A DNA stretch of 64,000 bases from Streptomyces sp. CG1 (GTDB taxonomy: Bacteria; Actinomycetota; Actinomycetes; Streptomycetales; Streptomycetaceae), in contig NZ_CP163518.1 in the NCBI RefSeq assembly GCF_041080625.1, positions 4,278,001 to 4,342,000 on the forward strand, given 5' to 3'. Made by a program: the position numbers and the translations under genes. The notes under the pieces were generated by a model. It did no database searches. It was not told the DNA's origin and saw only the letters and a program-made list of their open reading frames with translations. Within the stretch, counting starts at the first letter, position 1, and each line of letters begins with the position of its first letter. Of this stretch, positions 60,367 to 64,000 are shown piece by piece.

Positions 60367-60618
60367 TCCTCACGCCTGCCGGGTCGGCATGACCGTGATC
60401 TGGCGGAGCCCGCGGCGCGAGGAGGTGGCCCATCTGCGGGTGAACGTCGGCCACTACGGCGTGAAGAAGATCCAGCACCGGGCCGCGGGCCTGCCGACCC
60501 TCCCGGCGATCGTGGCGTACGCACCGGAATCGGGCTCGGGCTCGCAGACGGCGGAAAGGCCGACGCTGCCGGGGGGTTGGGAGTCCGGTACCGCCCGCTG
60601 CCCCCCTGAAAAGACTTG

Positions 60619-60673
60619 CGCGGGGACCGCCGCACCCCCGTTTCCGGGGGGCGGGACGACGGCGGTCCCCGCG
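60619..60673. terminator. Strong hairpin in gap before cystathionine beta-synthase
   Basis: Arms CGCGGGGACCGCCG and CGGCGGTCCCCGCG with a loop that itself can fold (CCCCGTTTCCGGGG). Likely a terminator for genes on either side. Confidence 0.75.
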
Positions 60674-60784
60674 AGGGACGCGGGCCGGGTCAGGGCCGGG
60701 CTTGCGCGTCCATGGCGTCCATGGAGGTCCGGGAGCCGCTCCGGAGGTCCTTGACGCCGTTCTGCGCCGGCCTGGGCGGGGAGC

Positions 60785-60817
60785 CTCCCCAGGGCTCAAC
60801 GCCCGGGAGGTACCTCC
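60785..60817 (+). repeat. Variant palindromic element
   Basis: CTCCCCAGGGCTCAACGCCC then GGGAGGTACCTCC: same outline as the GGGGGACCCCCA family, with a GGTACC centre. Confidence 0.5.
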
Positions 60818-60959
60818 GTCACCCCTGCCGACACCCACTAATGTGCCGGACCCGTGTTAAGCGGGTGCTGCGGGCACGTGACACGCTCGTACCACTTCCG
60901 CGAACCCCGGCTCACCTCAAGCGGCCGCCGTAAACCACCAGTTCACCGGGGGTTCGCCG

Positions 60960-62348
60960 CTACTTCCCGCCCTTGGCCAGGAAGGCCAGCAGGTCCTGCC
61001 GGCTGACCACACCGGTCGGCTTGCCCTCGACCAGGACGATCGCCGCGTCGGCCGAGCCGAGCACGGACATCAGGTCGCCGACCGGCTCGCCGGAGCCGAC
61101 CTGGGGCAGCGGAGCGCACATGTGCTTCTCCAGCGGGTCGTCGAGGGACGCGCGCTTGTTGAACAGGGCGTCCAGCAGCTCCCGTTCCACCACGGACCCG
61201 ACGACCTCGGCGGCCATCACGTCCGGGTGGCCGGCGCCCGGCTTGACGACCGGCATCTGCGAGACGCCGTACTCGCGCAGCACCTCGATGGCCTGGCCGA
61301 CGGTTTCCTCGGGGTGCATGTGCACCAGGGACGGGATGGTTGCGCCCGCCTTGAAGTTCAGGACGTCGGCGACGCGGGCGCTCGGGCCCTCGTCCTCCAG
61401 GAAGCCGTAGTCGGCCATCCACTCGTCGTTGAAGATCTTGCTGAGGTAGCCGCGGCCGCTGTCGGGCAGGAGCACGACCACCACGTCGTCGGGCCCGAGC
61501 CGCTCTGCGACGCGCAGCGCGGCCACGACGGCCATACCGCAGGACCCGCCGACGAGCAGGCCCTCCTCCTTGGCGAGGCGGCGGGTCATCTGGAAGGCGT
61601 CCTTGTCGGACACGGCGACGATCTCGTCGGCCACGGTGCGGTCGTAGGCGGTCGGCCAGAAGTCCTCGCCCACGCCCTCGATCAGATACGGCCGCCCGGA
61701 GCCGCCGGAGTAGACGGAGCCCTCCGGGTCGGCGCCGATGACCTTGACCTTGCCGTCGCTGGCGTCCTTCAGATAGCGGCCGGTACCGGAGATGGTGCCG
61801 CCCGTGCCCACGCCCGCCACGAAGTGGGTGATCTTCCCCTCGGTCTGCTCCCACAGTTCGGGGCCGGTCGAGTGATAGTGCGAGAGCGGGTTGTTGGGGT
61901 TGGAGTACTGGTCGGGCTTCCACGCGCCCGGGGTCTCGCGGACGAGCCGGTCGGAGACGTTGTAGTACGAGTCCGGGTGCTCGGGGTCCACGGCGGTCGG
62001 GCAGACCACCACTTCGGCGCCGTACGCACGCAGCACGTTGATCTTGTCGGTGGAGACCTTGTCAGGGCAGACGAAGATGCACTTGTAGCCCTTCTGCTGG
62101 GCGACGATCGCCAGCCCCACACCGGTGTTGCCACTGGTCGGCTCCACGATCGTGCCGCCCGGCTTCAGCTCCCCGCTCTGCTCGGCGGCCTCGATCATGC
62201 GCAGGGCGATGCGGTCCTTCACGGAGCCGCCCGGGTTGAAGTACTCCACCTTGGCCAGGACGGTCGCCTGGATGCCCTTGGTCACGTTGTTGAGCCTCAC
62301 CAGCGGGGTGTTGCCGACGAGGCTGATCATCGAGTCGTGGAATTGCAC
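60960..62348 (-). CDS. cbs: Cystathionine beta-synthase
   Basis: PLP-dependent enzyme of 462 residues joining homocysteine and serine to cystathionine. GTG at 62348 (VQFHDSMISLVGNTPLVRLNNV) follows CCGGAGACAACG. K44 in NPGGSVKDRIALRM binds PLP; PTSGNTGVGLAIVAQQKGY, GVGTGGTISGTGRYL and LLPDSGRGYLSKIFNDEWM are further active-site motifs. Residues about 345-455 contain two CBS domains (SLVHMHPEETVGQAIEVLREYGVSQMPVVK, APLPQVGSGEPVGDLMSVLGSADAAIVLVEGKPTGVVSRQDLLAFL), as in Rv1077-type bacterial enzymes; there is no haem domain. Cysteine metabolism links it loosely with the dioxygenase at 3558. Confidence 0.93.
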   Translation of the reverse strand: MQFHDSMISLVGNTPLVRLNNVTKGIQATVLAKVEYFNPGGSVKDRIALRMIEAAEQSGELKPGGTIVEPTSGNTGVGLAIVAQQKGYKCIFVCPDKVSTDKINVLRAYGAEVVVCPTAVDPEHPDSYYNVSDRLVRETPGAWKPDQYSNPNNPLSHYHSTGPELWEQTEGKITHFVAGVGTGGTISGTGRYLKDASDGKVKVIGADPEGSVYSGGSGRPYLIEGVGEDFWPTAYDRTVADEIVAVSDKDAFQMTRRLAKEEGLLVGGSCGMAVVAALRVAERLGPDDVVVVLLPDSGRGYLSKIFNDEWMADYGFLEDEGPSARVADVLNFKAGATIPSLVHMHPEETVGQAIEVLREYGVSQMPVVKPGAGHPDVMAAEVVGSVVERELLDALFNKRASLDDPLEKHMCAPLPQVGSGEPVGDLMSVLGSADAAIVLVEGKPTGVVSRQDLLAFLAKGGK

Positions 62349-62507
62349 CGTTGTCTCCGGTTGCTGCAAAAGGGGTGGTCGTAGTGGTGTCGCCAGCCTA
62401 AGGCCAGCGGTGTGGCGGAGGCGGCCGTTCACTCCCCGTTGAGATTGGCGTACGGGCCGTACGGGGCAAGGAGTGGATGTACGGCTACGAGGAGGTGGCG
62501 GCGACGC

Positions 62508-63563
62508 ATGACGAGCATGTCGAGGGCGCGAGTGGCCCGGCGTATCGCGGCCGGAGCGGCGTACGGCGGTGGCGGGGTCGGGCTGATCGGGGCGGCCGCG
62601 GTCGGCGTGCTGCTGGCGGAGGTACGGCTGGCCCGCCGCCATGTGGGCAACGGCAGCAGCGGCCGGGTCCCGGTGGCCGACGGGGTGTACGGATGGGGAT
62701 CCCCTCGCTCGGGCAAGGCCGGGAGCGGGGGAGCGTACGGCGTCCCCGATGAACCGCCTCTCCGCCTGGCCATGCTCGGCGACTCGACGGCGGCCGGGCA
62801 GGGCGTGCACCGGGTGGGACAGACACCGGGCGCTCTGCTGGCCTCGGGTCTGGCGGCGGTGGCGGAACGCCCCGTGGAACTGCGGAACGTCGCCCAGCCC
62901 GGGGCCCAGTCCGACGCCCTGGACCGTCAGGTGGCCCTCATCCTCTCCGCGTCCTCACCCGTCCCCGACGTCTGCGTGATCATGATCGGCGCGAATGACG
63001 TGACACACCGGATGCCGCCGACCCGTTCGGTACGTCATCTGTCGGCGGCGGTACGACGGCTGCGCACGGCCGGCGCGGAGGTGGTGGTCGGCACCTGTCC
63101 CGACCTCGGCACGATCGAGCCGGTGCAGCAGCCGCTGCGCTGGCTGGCCCGGCGGGCCTCCCGGCAGCTGGCGGCCGCCCAGACGATCGGGGTCGTGGAG
63201 CAGGGCGGGCGCACGGTGTCGCTGGGCGACCTGCTGGGCCCCGAGTTCGAGGCGAACCCGCGGGAGCTGTTCGGCCCCGACAACTACCACCCCTCGGCGG
63301 AGGGCTACGCGACGGCGGCGATGGCCGTACTGCCGACGGTGTGCGCGACACTGGGCCTGTGGCCGGCGGAGGAGGAACGCCCCGACGTCTCCCGCCGCGA
63401 GGGCTTCCTGCCGGTCGCCCGCGCCGCAGCCGAGGCGGCCTCGGAGGCCGGCACGGAGGTCACAGCGGCGATGCCGACGGGGCCGCGGGGACCGTGGGCG
63501 CTGCTGAAGCGGAGGCGGCGGCGCCGGGTACCGGAGGCCGAGCCCGCACGCCCGTCGGTGTGA
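62508..63563 (+). CDS. SGNH/GDSL hydrolase, membrane anchored
   Basis: 351-residue esterase-like protein. One N-terminal hydrophobic segment (GVGLIGAAAVGVLLAEVRLARR) probably anchors it. The catalytic block I is LRLAMLGDSTAAGQG (S93), block III VIMIGANDVTHR, block V LFGPDNYHPSAEGYATAAMAVLP with aspartate and histidine. Residues 61-76 (YGWGSPRSGKAGSGGA) are encoded by a palindromic element, between the anchor and the hydrolase domain. ATG at 62508 after GAGGAGGTGG. Substrates may be acylated sugars or lipids at the cell surface. Convergent with no other gene; divergent from cbs. Confidence 0.85.
   Translation: MTSMSRARVARRIAAGAAYGGGGVGLIGAAAVGVLLAEVRLARRHVGNGSSGRVPVADGVYGWGSPRSGKAGSGGAYGVPDEPPLRLAMLGDSTAAGQGVHRVGQTPGALLASGLAAVAERPVELRNVAQPGAQSDALDRQVALILSASSPVPDVCVIMIGANDVTHRMPPTRSVRHLSAAVRRLRTAGAEVVVGTCPDLGTIEPVQQPLRWLARRASRQLAAAQTIGVVEQGGRTVSLGDLLGPEFEANPRELFGPDNYHPSAEGYATAAMAVLPTVCATLGLWPAEEERPDVSRREGFLPVARAAAEAASEAGTEVTAAMPTGPRGPWALLKRRRRRRVPEAEPARPSV
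62693..62734 (-). repeat. Palindromic element inside SGNH hydrolase gene
   Basis: Reverse strand GCTCCCCCGCTCCCGGCC to GAGCGAGGGGATCCCCAT. In frame it gives GWGSPRSGKAGSGG, compare [15 protein letters not shown] in hutI. Confidence 0.85.
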
Positions 63564-63593
63564 CCTGCCTGGTACGGCGAGCCATGACCAAGC

Positions 63594-63602
63594 AAGCGCT
63601 TA
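63594..63602. promoter_or_regulatory. AAGCGCTT palindrome before thiolase gene
   Basis: AAGCGCTT at 63594-63601, within CAAGCAAGCGCTTAG, about 108 bp before the thiolase start. It resembles TetR-type operators often found in fatty-acid genes, unverified. Confidence 0.3.
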
Positions 63603-63709
63603 GACAATTGCGGTCAGTGTCACACCGCAACACCAGTGACCTGATTCATACGGGCGGGTAACTTCCCAGACGGCCCTGCCCGAGAAAAACACTGTCCACT
63701 GGAGCCGTG

Positions 63710-64000
63710 ATGCCCGAAGCCGTCATCGTCTCGACCGCCCGCTCCCCCATCGGCCGCGCCGTCAAGGGCTCCCTCAAGGATCTCCGCCCCGACGACCTGA
63801 CCGCCACGATCATCCAGGCCGCGCTCGCCAAGATCCCCGAGCTGGACCCCCGGGACATCGACGACCTGATGCTCGGCTGTGGCCTCCCCGGCGGCGAGCA
63901 GGGCCACAACCTCGGCCGTATCGTCGCCGTACAGATGGGCATGGACCACCTGCCGGGCTGCACGATCACCCGTTACTGCTCCTCGTCCCTGCAGACCTCC
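63710..64000 (+). CDS. Acetyl-CoA acetyltransferase (thiolase), N-terminal part
   Basis: The first 97 residues of a thiolase run off the right edge. MPEAVIVSTARSPIGRAVKGSLKDLRPDDLTATIIQAALAK is the family start, LMLGCGLPGGEQGHNLGRIVAVQMGMDHLPGCTITRYCSSSLQTS reaches the nucleophile cysteine C90 in YCSSSLQ. It would cleave or form acetoacetyl-CoA-type bonds in fatty-acid breakdown. ATG at 63710 has GGAG 9 bp before it. Confidence 0.93.
   Translation, partial: MPEAVIVSTARSPIGRAVKGSLKDLRPDDLTATIIQAALAKIPELDPRDIDDLMLGCGLPGGEQGHNLGRIVAVQMGMDHLPGCTITRYCSSSLQTS

Larger units (their letters stand above)
60367..60959. other. Gap with possible remnant, strong hairpin and palindrome variant
   Basis: About 590 bp. 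60389-60560 translates as WRSPRREEVAHLRVNVGHYGVKKIQHRAAG..., perhaps a gene fragment, family unknown. Then a strong hairpin (60619-60673) and a variant of the palindromic element (60785-60817). No intact gene. Confidence 0.4.

Noticed and set aside
1..64000. tRNA, rRNA genes, transposases or prophage
   Set aside because: No cloverleaf-like sequence with CCA-end context, no ribosomal RNA core, and no transposase or integrase motif found on reading both strands.

Overview
The window is about 73% G+C, with coding regions strongly biased to G/C at codon third positions, many GTG and TTG starts and short 4-bp gene overlaps. WhiB, a bldA-type TTA codon and an LAQTG (class E sortase type) signal all point to the chromosomal core of a Streptomyces. 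From memory, the first half also follows a neighbourhood kept in mycobacteria (whiB2, fbiA, fbiB, a mannose-1-phosphate guanylyltransferase, an LCP ligase, an acyl-CoA dehydrogenase, purE, purK, a GtrA protein), so this is inherited backbone with local insertions.

Layout. 1-3.0 kb: a membrane glycosyltransferase (cut by the left edge) and whiB. 3.5-7.5 kb: cysteine dioxygenase, coenzyme F420 genes fbiA-fbiB, and an AlkA-like DNA glycosylase. 8-21.5 kb: a cell-envelope block with a sugar-nucleotide pyrophosphorylase, a secreted amidase, five LytR-CpsA-Psr (LCP) ligases and a second glycosyltransferase. 21.6-25.5 kb: a Cys/Met-rich copper-storage-like protein, acyl-CoA dehydrogenase, UDP-glucose dehydrogenase and a CGNR zinc-finger regulator. 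25.5-27 kb: two VOC paralogs, a MerR remnant and a YoeB/Phd-type toxin-antitoxin pair. 27-34.7 kb: dipeptidase, purE-purK, GtrA protein, a two-component system and a POT peptide transporter. 34.8-39.4 kb: a small secreted peptide and a surface-protein cluster with LPQTG and LAQTG anchors. 39.6-46.8 kb: a seryl-tRNA synthetase behind a T-box leader, a partner-switch module (HATPase, STAS protein, SigB-type sigma factor), a sigma-like/zinc-finger/TM/RICIN fusion, and an EamA permease.

46.8-59.5 kb: histidine utilisation. hutU, an M20-family amidohydrolase, hutF and hutI form one overlapping minus-strand operon, and a HutH-like lyase lies further on with an RpiR-type regulator. Between them sit a group IV PLP decarboxylase and a four-gene set of Roadblock/LC7 proteins with a DUF4388-like protein, one gene of which carries a TTA codon. 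59.6-64 kb: a transporter remnant, a small membrane protein, cystathionine beta-synthase, an SGNH hydrolase and the start of a thiolase.

The most unusual signal is a family of roughly 40-bp palindromic elements (core CTCCCCCA...GGGGGACCCCCA). They occur between genes, and also in frame inside five genes of unrelated function. The Roadblock set, the sigma/RICIN fusion and the sortase-anchored cluster are the best candidates for undescribed systems.
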